A stretch of DNA of 64,000 nt from Hyphodiscus hymeniophilus (taxonomy: Eukaryota; Ascomycota; Leotiomycetes; Helotiales; Hyphodiscaceae): positions 1,054,001 through 1,118,000 of the forward strand of contig VNKQ01000004.1 of NCBI GenBank assembly GCA_016508695.1, read 5' to 3'. This document shows positions 10,078-23,154 of the stretch, one piece after another (within the stretch, counting starts at the first letter, position 1; each line of letters begins with the position of its first letter). A model generated the notes under the pieces. It worked only from the letters and a program-made list of their open reading frames with translations, ran no database searches and was not told the DNA's origin. The position numbers and the translations under genes were made by a program.

Positions 10078-13000
10078 TGCCTGGGGATCCGAATCCGATT
10101 CTATCTGTCCTCCTAAATTGCTTCGCTTTCTGGGACGCCTATATCTCAAAAGGCCGTACGATAACCTTTTCCAACAATCACGTTCATCTCCGGCACTGTC
10201 ATCATCAGCATCCTCCATTCTTCAGCGTTCGGGAAGCCAGTTTTTATTGCACGGCATCTTGTTTGCTTCTTACACTTGATTGAATTCGCTTCTTCGCTTT
10301 GCAACTATACCTAGCTCATTCGCCGCATTTCAGCCTGGCTTGCGTGGCATCTTCAGGGAGCAGGGGCGGGCTCCTTTTTTTCTTGGGGACGGGATTGCTT
10401 GCATTTACATGGGCGTCTTTCGTAGTCATCGGCCTTGTGTGGAATACAATGTCCTGTATTGTGGCTTGAGAGTGAACTGACGATGATCCATCGAAAGAGA
10501 AGAAAGAGAGCTTAGCTATGTATCTTCAATGTAGATATATTGTCTTTCGCATGGAAATCACAATGGTCTGAGTTTTCTGTTCTGTTCTTGACAATTTTAA
10601 GGGCCGAGGCCTTGTGATATTTTGTGACGTGAGTTTTCTCGCGGATGGTAAGGCAAGGCGGATAGTGTGTTTTCCTAGATGCATGGCAGAGGAGTTGAAA
10701 GAGGGAGGGTCTTCTCTCCTTTTCCCGCTTTGTAGTTCAGACCAAGGCCAATATTTCTTCCCACATGGGTAAGCTGTACCAGCTATCGTCCGTACAATGA
10801 GGTACGTATGGAATACACCACGGCCGGAGTTGCTTGGAAGGATTTCATCTCCTGTCGGCTTTCCCGAAGTAGAAGGACTAGGCAAATGAAAAGCTCATGA
10901 TTGCCCAACAATCCTTACGCTGGCTCCTCCCTACCCTGCCAGATCGGATTCACATCCAAGCTGATCAATGTCATTCTACTAATATCTCCACTCAGGTTCC
11001 CCTTTCACATGCTCGTCCACAAGTAGGTGAGGCTGAACCTCAGCCGTCCCCGACGCTCAAAGAGGCAGCTCATCAACACTCACATGCCAATCGGTTGGGA
11101 TTATACCCCAGATTTCCAAGCGTAACTCTCAGGATCCTTACCAGCCAGCGGCATCGCCAATCGCATCAGCTGAAAAAGCGACTCTTCCTGGGTGGTGGTC
11201 CTTCATTCTATATCCGTTCAGGAGTATATACAGAGATGTTTTACGGGATGAGGAAGGGAAAGGAAGGAAGGGAAATCGTTAATTCCACAGCTTGCGAATT
11301 ACGAGCGTTGAATGGCATTTTTGCTCGGTCGGTCCGAGTCAGGGGAGATAAGATGGTGTCGGGTAGGGACCTTGTGGCGCTCGTGGTGAAGGCTTGACCG
11401 GGCTGGCGAGCTTGGGATTTTAGGGGAGGCGACTCGCTTGTGATAGGAGATGTTTCACGAAAGGGGTTCTAGAATTGTTCGATTGGGGGACGGTCACTTC
11501 AGCTACGGACGTATCCTGACTTCTGAGGGTTCTGGTAGAAGTCGTGAAATACGAGGATGTCGCCGTTGGCCTATCTCGGTACTGCAAAGGGGTAGCGAAA
11601 AGTCTATTCAGTAGACATTATTGCGACACCGTGACAAGATGCAGGTACGACTTGGGATACGGACAGGTCGGAAACGGATTCCAGGCTTCGATTTGGGTCT
11701 TTGGGGTGCCTTGCATATCGACACGTGGAGGTGAAGATCCGGTTGTACTGTACAAACAAAAGGGGGGAAGCGAGAGTACTGACCGAGTCGTCGGGACTCG
11801 GTAGTCCTACTCAGTTTCATACCTACATTTTTCAGACGTTGGGAATTATCAGTAGGAGCACTTCTCCATTGCGGGTTGTCTTTGGTATCTCTTTAACGGT
11901 TATCTATGCCTATAGAAGAAGGGTTCTGTTGATCTTTATTGATTCCAAGCACCTCGGTATCCAGCTAATTAACGCCTCGCTACACCGTTCTGCTTAATTT
12001 GCTTAGAATATCTACGTGACAATATTCGAGATTTTCAAGGGACACATATTTTGGGATCTACGTACCAGGAGATGAAACAGCTAGGGGGTTGTCTCAAAAG
12101 CACACCAATACATTAGAGGTTCTGGCAGTCTGGGGTTACTTTCCTTGTATTGATTCCTTATCCTCCTTACTGCTAATAGTTGATATTTGCGATGCATCAT
12201 TGTTGATCTCGGAGGTATTCAAAGCGTGCGTGCAATTTGCTGATGGAAGTCGTCCGAGATTTGGTGAAGTGGCTGTCGTCGTATAAAGCAGCTTCCCGGC
12301 CCCTTATCCCAGAGTCCCAAACCAAGTATGGAAACACAGACCCAGCATCGACAAAGGAATGCTCGTGATCACCGGTGGTCTTTGGTTGATCGAATTGAAA
12401 GGCTTTCCTTTATCTTTGGCCGGACCCATAGCTGCAAGGGGGTTGGCTCCGTACTTAAAAGTATCGTGGATACTTGGGTGATGGATATGATGGCACAGGT
12501 CTCCTGGGAAGAGTTGTCGACACGGTTAAGTGGTGCTGATAGCTGATATCTCCTGCAGGAGAAGAGGAGTGGACAAGCCAAAGCGTATGCAGCCATCAGC
12601 ATCAATCTGGCAATGAACTGCTGGTATGTCACCCATCTCGACTATGAGGATTGTTTAGCTTGAAGGCTGTTTGTTGACTCCGTGCAAGTGCTCATCCGCC
12701 TCTATCTGACTGTGCTGTGTGGCGCCGGATTGCGGGTGTTCGAAGATCGTACGTGTCGGATGTCGGATGTCAAATGTCGAACGTGGAATGTTGAATGCCC
12801 TCATTTTGGTTGTGTAATCCCACCACGGCGGCTGGAGGGCTGCTCTGCTTCCAGTGTTCTTCTAGCTCACGAGTCCGGCTTTCGTTGGCGTGCACGACGG
12901 TCAAACTTCGTGCTTTCCATGTGCTCAAACCCCTGCCGTCCTGTCGTTCTAACCCAAGTCTCTCAAGTTCCCATAAGTCTCTTAAGCCTCTCAAGCCTCT

Positions 13001-13653
13001 CAAGTATCTCAAGCCTCTCAGCTTATCCAGTTCAGTCTCCACCACTCCTTATCCACGTATTATTGACTGCATGTATTGGACCGCCCCCGTGGCCTTTGGG
13101 TCCACATCAACACACGCCCGCACAGCCTTACTACCGTGCTGTATTACTCGACTGTACCTACCTTACCTACCTTACCTACCTATGCCTGTCATGTCTTCCC
13201 ATGGATCTCGGCTCACCACACCGTTCCAAGAAATCGAACAAAGCGAGCGAGGGACCCCCCCCCCTGGCCCTTACGAAGTCGCAAGAGGGCCATGCAAAGG
13301 AGATAATCCGAAAGACGACCTCCCTCATGATCTCTTTCAGACAGACTCTCTTCAATCCACAATTTCATAATCCTTCGTTGTCATCTTGCGCCGCTGATCT
13401 GTTCCTTCCTCGCATCTTCAATGTCAAATACCCAGGACGGACCCCATTGACATCACATCCTTGCCAATCGATACAGTACCCCCGTCCTCGTCGCCTCCTG
13501 CAACCCCGTTCCTCTGGACCTCTGGATTCTTCGGATTAACTTGCACGCACGCCCCTACACGACTGTCTCTTGAGTGCGCATGAGCAGCGTTCTGGTCATT
13601 CACATGCCTTCGGGCAACAGTCTTCGTTTTCAACACCTCATTAGCTGCACAGT
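10078..13653. other. 3.6 kb gene-poor region upstream of the YANK kinase
   Basis: No supported gene. Several open frames occur (10526-10885 minus, 10897-11397 plus, 12682-13539 plus), but they lack recognisable domains and are rich in repeat-derived residues. Simple degenerate repeats occur at about 12751-12797, 12959-13021 and 13154-13184, and a pyrimidine-rich stretch precedes the kinase start. It may hold the 3' UTR of DBF4 and a long leader or promoter of the kinase. Confidence 0.45.
12959..13021. repeat. Degenerate about 10-bp tandem repeat (CTCTCAAGCC-like)
   Basis: Around six imperfect tandem copies of a unit resembling CTCTCAAGCC, read directly from the sequence. A second array of CTTACCTAC-like units lies at 13154-13184, and a degenerate ATGTCGGA-like array at 12751-12797. 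They generate artificial open frames rich in Leu, Ser and Pro on either strand. Confidence 0.75.
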
Positions 13654-15711
13654 ATGGGTAACAGCCAGGGGAAGCCAGTGGTCTTTACAGATGAAGGTAT
13701 GCGTCTCCTCTCACTAAGCCACAGCAGAACTTGCAGGCCGAATGCAAATGACCCTGCGCTCTTGCCTTCACACTTTATCCATAATCCATTTAAAGATTCA
13801 TACTAACAACTACTCCTTCATGCAGTGAACCTCAATCACTTCAGACTATTACGGGTTGTCGGAAAGGGTGCATTTGGAAAGGTCCGGATTGTGGAAAGAA
13901 AGGATACCGGCTTGACGTTCGCCTTGAAGTATATCCGCAAAGATGAGGGTTAGTGGATTGGTTCGTACAGCAGGAGATCTGCTAACACGGGACACAGTCA
14001 TTCGATCTGAGAGTGTGCGGAACATAATAAGAGAGCGCAGGATGCTGGAGCACTTGAATCACCCATTCATTTGTAACTTGCGTTACAGCTTCCAAGACAT
14101 CGAATACATGTGAGGAAGGATCGCCAGCTACAGCTTCTATGACTAACCAGGCACGATCAGGTATCTTGTGGTGGACTTAATGAACGGGGGCGATCTTCGA
14201 TTCCATATCTCAAGAAAAACATTCACGGAAGAAGCGGTTCGTTTCTGGATTGCAGAGCTGGGATGTGCGTTGAGATACGTACACAAACAAGGGATCGTAC
14301 ACCGAGATGTCAAGCCGGACAATGTTTTGCTCGATTCCGAAGGCCACATCCATCTAGCTGATTTTGTCAGTACCGCTGGTTCATTTAATAGTAGGGTCAC
14401 GCTAATATGGAGCAGAATGTTGCATCCGATTACATCCCTGGTAGACCGTTGACCAGCAAGTCTGGAACACTCGCATATCTTGGACCTGAAGTCTATGGAG
14501 GCAAAGGATATGGCCCTGGTACGGATTGGTGGTCGTTGGGAGTTTTGTTCTACGAATGCATCTATAACAAAGTCAGTAGATTATGGATTACAAAACTGGC
14601 AGGACTGACATAACTTTAGAGACCATTTGAAGGGAGCACCCAGACTACACTGGGAGCACAAATCAGTCTGGCAAACCCCAAATTCCCTGTCACAGCACCG
14701 CCAGTATCGATGCCTTGTCTACACGCCATAAGCTCGGCTCTCGAGGAGAATCCAGCGAAACGGATGGGATCTGCAAGCTGGCTGAGCTTTACGGATAACC
14801 CATTCTTCCGAGAGATAGACTTTGAGGCGTTGGAAAGGAAGGAGATCGAGCCAGTATTTGTGCCATCCAGCGAGAAGACCAATTTCGATGCCACATACGA
14901 TCTCGAGGAGCTGTTGTTAGAGGAGGCGCCATTGGAGGCTCGAGCTCGACGGCAAAAGCCTAGAGAACAGCTGAAGGATGATGCCACGGATAAAGAGATC
15001 AGGGAGGAGGAATTATACAAGATGATTGAGAATATGTTCACGCCATTCGACTACACGACTGCGGCGTATGACAGGTTTGCTTCAATCTGTCCCATTGTAC
15101 GAGATTGCACTGACAAGTCTTCTAGATATGCTGGGGCTATGGACCCAAATTCTCCAAACCCGCACACTGACTGGACACAACCTCCTCCGATGCATCCACA
15201 GCAAGAGAATACCCCAATTAAATCGATACCATCACAGTCTCCGTCGAGGAGAAGAATGAACTCGAAATCACAACCTTCCTCCCCATCAGGCTCCCCGCCC
15301 GTCCGCTCGAACCCCCCACCTCTCCCCAACGGCCAGCAGTTCTCGCAAAAGTCTAGCCCAAAGCAACCCAACTACCGCCAACCTTCGAACTCAGCAACTC
15401 TTGTTCCAACACCTCTGTCACCGTATCAACAATCATACAGCAGACCACAGAGACCTACTGGTACGAGAAAAGAGTCGATGGGTGGCGGGATGCAAGTCGT
15501 ATTGGGAGAGACGGGGAGCTGGTCCGAGTTGGCGAAGCAAGACGCAACATTACCTGCCGATGCGAAGCTGGTAGAAGTCGGAGCTGCCAAACCCAGCGGT
15601 ATGCTCGGATTTCTAAGCAGGAAGAGAGGTAGAGGTCACAGTCCTAAGCCGCAAGAACGAGGCATTCTCGGCAAAGAGGGAGCGAGAGTCGTCATTAGCA
15701 GTGGAGAGTGA
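13654..15711 (+). CDS. Serine/threonine kinase of the YANK/STK32 family
   Basis: AGC-related protein kinase. Exons 13654-13696, 13826-13948, 13998-14109, 14161-14365, 14416-14571, 14620-15074 and 15126-15711 give 559 aa. Visible are the Gly-loop VGKGAFGKV, the Lys in FALKYIRK, the catalytic loop HRDVKPDNVLL, and DFN in place of DFG (split by an intron: LADF then NVASDY), which is characteristic of the YANK group. The activation segment is TSKSGTLAYLGPEVYGG and the C-lobe block is GTDWWSLGVLFYE. The C-terminal 200 residues are Pro/Ser-rich and low in complexity. The N-terminus MGNSQG could be N-myristoylated, as proposed for mammalian STK32A. The last intron (51 nt) contains no stop and keeps frame, so retention would add 17 residues. 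Cellular role in fungi is poorly defined. Confidence 0.9.
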
Positions 15712-17036
15712 GAGCCTGCTCTGCATGGGATGTTCTACAATATGAGTGCCTAAACCTGGGCCCAGCGCATGAGCCCTGGCTAGGCTAGGGTCTTTAATAC
15801 GAGTTTTTAACGGGATAGGTGTTACAGCGAGCATTTTTGGCCACGTCTTTAATGTATGCATTAGGTGGGCCAATCACGGGGTTCTTTTGTGCTGGTTACA
15901 GTGTCTGGATGTAACGCAGAATGTTGGAGGAGCGGATGAGAATGCATCGCTAAACTTTGTTTGCTGGTACAAGCACAGGAGATACTATTTATATGATACC
16001 AATCCCATTTCTCAGTCTAAGTTGGTCATATGGCTCAAAATATAGCATAGGTTGTGGCAGCTTTCAGTACTCGGAGAGCGTTTGGGCGAACGAAACCGGA
16101 GGCGGAAAGGCGGTTGTAGACGGATCTCTATCCAAGGGATGCGTGGGCTACATCAATTTATAAACGTTTGCTACTACCCACTACGCCTTGTCCGATATCC
16201 GCAACTAGCCACTTGAAAGAGAACATCAATAAGGCTCATGGGGGCAGAACTGTATATCCCGTCGAAGGGCTTGATAGGCACTGGTTGTCGAAACTCTGAC
16301 AGGGAAAGAAGACATGACAAGTTCTCTAAGCTCAGTCTTCACTCTCCACACTTCTCTGGGAGATGATTTGCCGTACATGCGGCCAATAACCCAATACCCG
16401 GGGAGGCAGTCGCCACTTTGATGATGAGACGAGTGAGGAAATAGAGAATCTGGAAGAAGACGACCGAGGACCAGCAAGTCACGGAATACCGAGGCCAAGT
16501 AGCTGAAGCTGAAGCCGGAAATTCGAGCTCGACCTGTGTCGGAATAAATATTGACAATCTTCTTGTGTCCCAATAGCATCAAAGTGTTCTCTGTTCTAGT
16601 ATGATCTTTTGCTATTGATGCTGTATTTTATTGACAGGCTTCATTTATCACAGAAAAAGAAAGCATGACAGGTTCTCTAAGCTTAGTGTGTACTCTGTAA
16701 TCTTAAAAATTGGAATAAGTTTGAGACTTTTTCTGTCCTGACAGCAGCAAAGTGTCTCTTGTTCTGGTATGCTCTTTTGCTATTGATGCTGTATTTATCG
16801 ACAGGCTTCATTACCGTCAGACAAGCACAATGGTTGAATAAAGAATGTGGACTCCTTTGGTCACAGAAACGGCTTTCTGGTTATCATACAGGATTGTCGT
16901 TCGATCTGAATGGATATCTTGTGCATTATGTTGACGGTGAGCTGGTTCCTGTGGGCTTGGGTGTACACTCGTGAACACTTTGGAGACATGAGCGAATGTG
17001 GCAAATACTGATTCTTAAATACGACAGTCTGGAAGA
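15712..17036. other. Intergenic, convergent kinase/MFSD5 ends, with duplicated segment
   Basis: About 1.3 kb between two convergent genes. No coding region is supported; frames such as 16759-16974 have no recognisable similarity. It contains a diverged direct duplication (separate entry). Confidence 0.5.
16300..16812. repeat. Diverged direct duplication
   Basis: Two segments occur twice in the same order. 16300-16346 resembles 16651-16696, sharing CATGACA and TTCTCTAAGC. 16571-16645 resembles 16740-16812, sharing CTTTTGCTATTGATGCTGTA and GACAGGCTTCATT. The first copy has about 180 bp more between its halves than the second, so one copy gained or lost a segment. No terminal inverted repeats or coding potential were seen. 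Confidence 0.75.
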
Positions 17037-18482
17037 TCAATTTTCGAACAGCTCTTGGGGCTCACTATGAATCATCGAATAATGATTCAAATCGCCATCA
17101 CTTGCTGACAATGTGAAGGAAATCCCACTCGTAACCACCAACAACCCTCCGCAAGTGATGAAAACTTGGTCCCTATACTCTGGCCCTTCTTTGATCAAGC
17201 CTAATGCCAGCACAACAAACACATTCAAGGGAATCCTCAGGATGCCATAAACCCTTGCCCTGATCCCGTCATCTATGATCCTTCCCTTCAAGTAAGCCAC
17301 ACTGGGGAAGTACATTCCTACACATGCTTCAAAAACACAAAAGCTCCAGAAAGTAATAACTTCTGCTTTTCGTAAAACAGGGACGAGAAGACTCATACTC
17401 GCCGTTGCAAATACTATTGTGAGCAGTCGGGCGTGGGAAATTAGTTGGTATTTCGAAACTAGTAGGTTGAAAGCCAGCGAGCCGAGCATTACTGAGCCCA
17501 TGAAACATGCAAAGATCATGCCTAGAGGTAGATTTGGAAGCGGGGTAGCACCGTGCTGGATTCGCGCAGCATTGAGTGCCGGAGTCCAAAAGAAAACGAA
17601 GAGATACATCGAGCCTTCGAAGAAGCACGAGGCAAGACCAAGAGTGAGAACGCGCTTATCAGTGAAAACCGTCTTGAGAGCGCTCTTGACTGGGACCTCG
17701 GACATTTCTCCCTGACGACTCTCTCCGTAGTTTTCACTCCAGAAGCCCCAAATGATCCAGAATGCCACAGATAATAGAGCCGTACTGGCCATGAAGGGAG
17801 CTGTCTGCGTATGCGTTACTTCGACCAGCCATTCGCTGAATATACCAGAAATGATGGCCACAATACTATTGATGGTAGTCATGATTCCAAACATGCTACT
17901 CAAGCTCATTCCAGCATGATCCAATTGTCTCTTGTGATATTCGGTGACCATCCAACTCTCGAAAGCAGAGGACATTAAGCTTGCACTCAACCCGCCGAAG
18001 CCTCGACCGGAGAACAGGATGACGTTGTTTGGAACGAGGGTCGAGGCGCAGGCGATCGAGTAAGTAACGCAGAATATAAGACATGCTAGCTTCCGCCCAT
18101 ATTTGTCTGCGAATTGCCCAACGAAGTAACCTGAGATGGCAGCCGTGAGGTAGCCAGTTGTGAAAAGTAAAGCAACTGTTCTCTCCGAGAGGCCAAATTC
18201 ATCGTGATAAAGACTGTAAATGTAGGGTCCTGGAGGGAATCAGTAATTGATTCAAAATTGTACTGGTACCATACCTTGTAGCCAGTCTGATGCTTGTACC
18301 AGACAATATACCATGAGAAATAGTCGAGTAAACTTGCTTGCTTCGGCCTTCGCTCGTGGAGACACAGCATCGTGAGTGAGCGACTTCCTGTTCACTACTC
18401 CTCTCCCATTGCGATATTGTCTCCAAGTCAGTATGCCACAGGCTACTATCAATAACAGAAATGCGGCGTCGTAAAAGTTCAT
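17037..18482 (-). CDS. Major facilitator, MFSD5-type (molybdate-anion transporter family)
   Basis: Multi-pass membrane transporter resembling MFSD5/MOT2, a family linked to high-affinity molybdate uptake in algae and animals. Substrate here is inferred. Exons 18482-18275 and 18229-17037, with a 45-nt intron, give 466 aa. The N-terminus MNFYDAAFLLLIVACGIL is a membrane segment. Further hydrophobic helices follow, with the family block PYIYSLYHDEFGLSE at the exon junction, the MFS loop motif GQFADKYGRKLAC, and GRGFGGLSASLMSSAFESW, typical of MFSD5. Later helices include LGMIFACFMGSVMLGSLAF. Length is close to the family norm. It shares a 353-bp promoter region with PAN2. Confidence 0.85.
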
Positions 18483-18835
18483 TCTAAAATGTAAGATGAG
18501 ATCGCCGAGATTGAAAATAACACTTTAGAGAACAGGAGAGGAAAATAATTGACAGAACTTAAACATTCATGCAGGCCATTGGTTTGGAACCAGGACAGTT
18601 CGATCAACAGTAAATCGGACTTCTAAAACATGCTGACATTGAAGGGTGTTTCGAACAATGAACAGCCTCGCCGTTTGCATATTCGCTCTGCACTCACCAC
18701 CAACGGTTTCGGTCTGAACTTTGGCAGAATCATCATCAACTCGAGCCTCATAACAGAGGAGTCTGCGGTCGTTACATTTCATCAATAGGTATTATTTCAA
18801 AGAGATGGGCTGGTGAAAAGCAGAAAGCGATTTCA
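18483..18835. other. Divergent promoter region MFSD5/PAN2
   Basis: 353 bp between two divergent starts. No recognisable regulatory element was found by eye. Confidence 0.5.
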
Positions 18836-21800
18836 ATGGACGGTGACTGGGAGGAAGTAAGGACTCGGTTTTCATACGAACTTGCGTCCCAATTATTTCA
18901 CAGGGTTCAACTGGGCAGCCTCGTCCTCGATCCCCAATAATCATAATGAAAGCTAATTCTCCTCCTCACAGGTTGCACGCGTGCTGCTTCCACCTCCAGG
19001 TCAAAATGCCCTCCCTACACCTATATCGACGATGTCCTTCGATACCAGCCAGGAGCTTCTCTGGGCCGGGAACGAGTATGGACGCGTCTCGAGCTTCTAC
19101 GGCACCGACATGCAACGATATGCATCTTTCAAGGCTGGTACAAGTCCAATCCGCCAATTGTTATTTCATGATAAAGGGGTTATTGCTCTGGGCTCGACCA
19201 GTGTGCATATGGCACTGCGAAGAGGGCCACACATATGGCACATCACCAGCGATGAAATGAAGGACCTTCGTTGTATGAGTTACACATCTAAGGGGACCTC
19301 TGAGATACTCGTTGCTGGGCTTCAGGATGTGATGTTTTCAATCGATGTGGATAAAGGAAATGTGACCAAACAGGTAGTATTGCAACCTGATCTGTGGGGC
19401 CTTGGCTAAATTCTCAGATACCAACCAAGGATCACTACATGATCATGAAAAGAAGTCGATACATCTGCGCTGCTACCAACAGCGGTGATGTCAATATCTT
19501 GGACTCGACCAATTTCAGCGTCGTCAAGACCTGGAATGCCCACTCGGCTCTCATCAATGATATGGATGCTCAACACGACTTCATTGTCACATGCGGATAC
19601 TCTCTCCGTCAGGGGCAAAATTACCTGCTCGATTCTTTCGTTAACGTTTTTGACTTGAAAAACATGGTGTCAATGAACCCGATACCTTTCCCCGCCCATG
19701 CTGCGTATGTACGAATGCATCCTCGAATGTCAACGACGAGCATTGTTGTGTCTCAACTTGGCCAGATGCATATCGTGGACCTGATGAATGTCAATACGAG
19801 CAACGTGAGGCAGGCAAACGTACTGAATTATCTCAGCTTTGTCGAAATTGCCCCTTCTGGAGAGGCCATTGCTTTGGCTGATGTTGAGTGCAATATCCAT
19901 CTCTGGGGCTCTCCTTCCAGGATACGATTCGCAGAGCTTAGTAACCCAGTAGAATTTGCTGATGCAGAAGAAGACCCTCAGGTTAATTGGAGTATTGACA
20001 CGTAGGTTACATTCTTTAGAACGTGTACATTCCCTAATGCATCTTTCAATAGTCCTCTAAGCAGCGTGGGAATGCCTTACTACCGCGAACAGCTTCTCTC
20101 TGCTTGGCCAAGCCATATGATATTTGAAGTGGGAGCTCCTCCTGCAAAGATCGACCCTCAGGTTACATCTGCGATGAAGACTTTCGAGTGGGGTGGGCAT
20201 GGTCGAAATACTAGGACTGTCAGAAGAAACCAAATCGAGAATACCAGGATTACAGAAAAGGTATCAACAAGTCTGCAAGCCCCGAAATTTCTCAGTGAGA
20301 AGGCCAGGGAGTCAGCAAATGAGAACAGCGTGGAACGCCGGATCAGTGACGTGGCTGATGCTATTGGAGCTACTGAATTGTCGAGCTTAAAGGCAGAAGT
20401 TCCAGTGATGTATCGGAATGTAGAAATCAAGTATAGCAAATTTGGAGTGGATGACTTCGACTTTGGGTATGTACATTGCATGTCGCATCTCTCGCCATAG
20501 ACTGATAGTCGACAGTTTCTACAACAAAACGAGCTACTCTGGATTGGAAATTCACATCTCCAATTCCTATGCGAATTCGCTACTGCAGGTCATGCACTTC
20601 ACCCCCCTGATTAGGAATCTAGCATTACAACATACTGCAACATCCTGTATAAACGATCTCTGTCTATTATGCGAGATGGGATTTTTATTCGACATGCTCG
20701 AAAAGGCTGAAGGCTCCATATGCCAGGCAACCAATATGCTGAAGACATTTAGTAACCATCCTCAAGGTAAGGTTCAAGTTCCAAGTCGAGTTGATAAATT
20801 CTGACTTGTCTAAAGCTGGGCCTCTGGGATTGCTCGAAGAAGACGCCCCCGGTTCATCTCTGACCACAATGATTCAGGGCTTAAACCGGTTCTTGCTAGA
20901 TAGAATTACTCAAGACTACAGAAGTATACCGCCTCACTCCTCGGCATTTGATCAGGTGAGCATGCCTTACGATTTGACTAAATCTCCTTCTTAATAAAGT
21001 CACAGGTTCTAGCTACTAATGCAACCACGGCAATTCGATGTATGAACTGTCGAAGTGAGCATACGCGCCCTGGTACCACTTTTGTTAACGATTTGCTTTA
21101 TCCACTACCGGTATGTGTTCACTGTCTTTGATTTGAATGCTCATACTTACTGAAAAAGAAACTCTCTGTTCGAAATTCACGGGCCCCAAAGGCCTCCTTC
21201 TCCCAAATTCTCAAGTCTAGTGTCGAGAGGGAAACATCTAGTAGAGGATGGTGCAGCAGGTGCCAACGTTACCAATCACTCGCAACTCGGAAAACCATCC
21301 ATAGTGTTCCGGCGGTTCTAATGCTGAATGCAGCGATAACTACTGCAGATGCCAAACAATACTGGGCTACCCCTGGCTGGTTGCCTGAAGAGATTGGCGT
21401 CATTGTTGATCAAGGGCAATTCTTCTGCTACCAAGGCGAAGACTTGCAGCTCCATCTCCAAAGAGGAATACATAACATCACCGTTTACTCCCTCATTGGC
21501 CTGGCTGCGGATATTGACAGTGGGCAACACCAGAAATCTCACTTGGTATCTTTGGTCAATGGTGAGTGATGCTCATATTCATGATTTTTGCCGTACTGAC
21601 TTCTTCAGTGGCACATTGTCAACCCACGGCCCCACAGGAAAGCCAATGGCATCTTTTTAATGATTTCTTGGTCCGGCCCGTCAAGTCCGAAGAAGCATTG
21701 ACATTCAATGCAACCTGGAAGATACCTTCAGTGATCACATACCAGATCAAGGCTGCGAACAACCGCATCGATAGTACCTGGAAGCAGAACCTTGATACGT

Positions 21801-22748
21801 CTCTTCTATACATGGACCACAAGTAAGCCCCCTCTAGAGTCGAACTAGACTCTAATATTAACCATCCGAAGTAAAAACCTGGGAGAAAAGACATATCGCA
21901 CTCTCGTCCCACCACAAGAGGCTCCACACGAAGGCACGATCGTAGCCTTGGATACAGAGTTCGTGGCAATTCGCCAACCAGAGATCGAGATGAATTCTGA
22001 CGGCGAACGTGAAACAATAAGGCCCATTGTTTACGCACTTGCACGAGTCTCTGTTGTTCGAGGATCAGGCGAAGACGAAGGTCTTCCGTTCATCGATGAC
22101 TACATAACTAGCAAAGAGCCCATTGTCGACTACCTAACCTCATATTCTGGTATCGTCCACGGCGATCTCGACCCACGAACTTCCAAGCACAACCTCGTCG
22201 CCCTAAAAGTGGCCTACAAAAAACTTTGGATCCTGCTCAATCTGGGCTGCAAATTCCTGGGTCACGGCCTCAAGCAAGATTTCCGCGTAACTAACATTCA
22301 CGTCCCAAAGACACAGGTCATCGACACGATCGATTTCTTCTTCGTCAAAGCACGACTCAGGAAACTCTCCCTCGCTTTTCTAGCCTGGTACCTCCTAAAG
22401 GAAGATATCCAGCTGGACACACATGATAGTATTGAGGATGCGAGGACGGCGCTCAAGCTATATAGGAAGTATGAGGAGTTCCAGGATGCGGGGATCCTGG
22501 AGACAATCCTGGCCGATATATACAGGACGGGGGCGAGTATGCAGTATAAGGCGCCGGCGGCGAAGAAGGATGGCGTATTGATACAGAGGACTGAAACGCC
22601 CACGCTGCCAGATCAGGGGGCGGCTGCTTCGGGGCCGACGACGCCGGTGAGGAGGATCGAGGGGTTGGCTCCTGGGACTGGTGGCTCGATGGGGGGAGGG
22701 TCGGGATGGACGCCTGGGAAGGGCTTGGGCGGTTCGCCGCTGAGATGA
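18836..22748 (+). CDS. PAN2: PAN2, catalytic subunit of the poly(A) nuclease deadenylase
   Basis: Pan2-Pan3 trims mRNA poly(A) tails in the cytoplasm. Ten exons: 18836-18856, 18972-19373, 19418-20001, 20053-20466, 20516-20766, 20816-20955, 21006-21110, 21159-21561, 21609-21822 and 21872-22748, giving 1136 aa. The first exon encodes only MDGDWEE. An N-terminal WD40 region is followed by a linker that binds Pan3, a catalytically dead ubiquitin-hydrolase-like domain with paired Cys motifs (CMNCRSEHTRPG, WCSRCQRYQ), and a C-terminal DEDD exonuclease. The DEDD acidic residues are visible in ALDTEFVAI (Asp872, Glu874) and DTHDSIEDARTALKLY, with GHGLKQDFR between. The C-terminal tail is Gly-rich. 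Every junction keeps frame and matches the family layout. Confidence 0.95.
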
Positions 22749-23154
22749 GGGTATCGTAGTAATGCAACTATGGAGTTCAGTCAAGGTACTGCAGGTCACG
22801 GCCATTAGTGTGTCTGCATTTGCCGTTCAAGATCGATCAATGGGCACCATAACCTCTTTCTATTCAAAATCTATGTCTTACCTAAACGCCTTGAGATCGC
22901 TCTTCTCGGGAGATTCGTCCCTCCTCATCCTTCCACTGCAATCACGAAGCCTGGATGAATTGCGCATACCTGGAATCTCGTAAAATCAGGTGGTATTGAC
23001 TCTCATAACATCTACAAGACTCTGATCTAAGCAGGCTCAAAAGCACCCGTGATTCCCTGTCCTTAAAACGCCGCTCGTCCCAGATCCATCCGAAGAGGGC
23101 GCCCCAACGCCTTGCAAATGCAGAAGCAGAAACGGAAAATAGAGAGCAGCCCTT
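22749..23154. other. Convergent intergenic PAN2/TCO89
   Basis: About 400 bp between convergent stop codons. Only 3' untranslated sequence is expected, and nothing else was seen. Confidence 0.5.

Noticed and set aside
10526..11397. Open frames on both strands after DBF4
   Set aside because: No domains or conserved-looking blocks, and composition resembles random frames.
12682..13539. 285-codon open frame upstream of the kinase
   Set aside because: It runs through simple tandem repeats and a pyrimidine-rich leader. The Leu/Ser/Pro-rich product looks like repeat translation, not a protein.
15075..15125. Treating the 51-nt segment in the kinase as coding
   Set aside because: It can be translated without a stop, but it has GT-AG ends and an ACTGAC branch, and its product (FASICPIVRDC) interrupts the smooth YDRYAGAMD context, so an intron is preferred.
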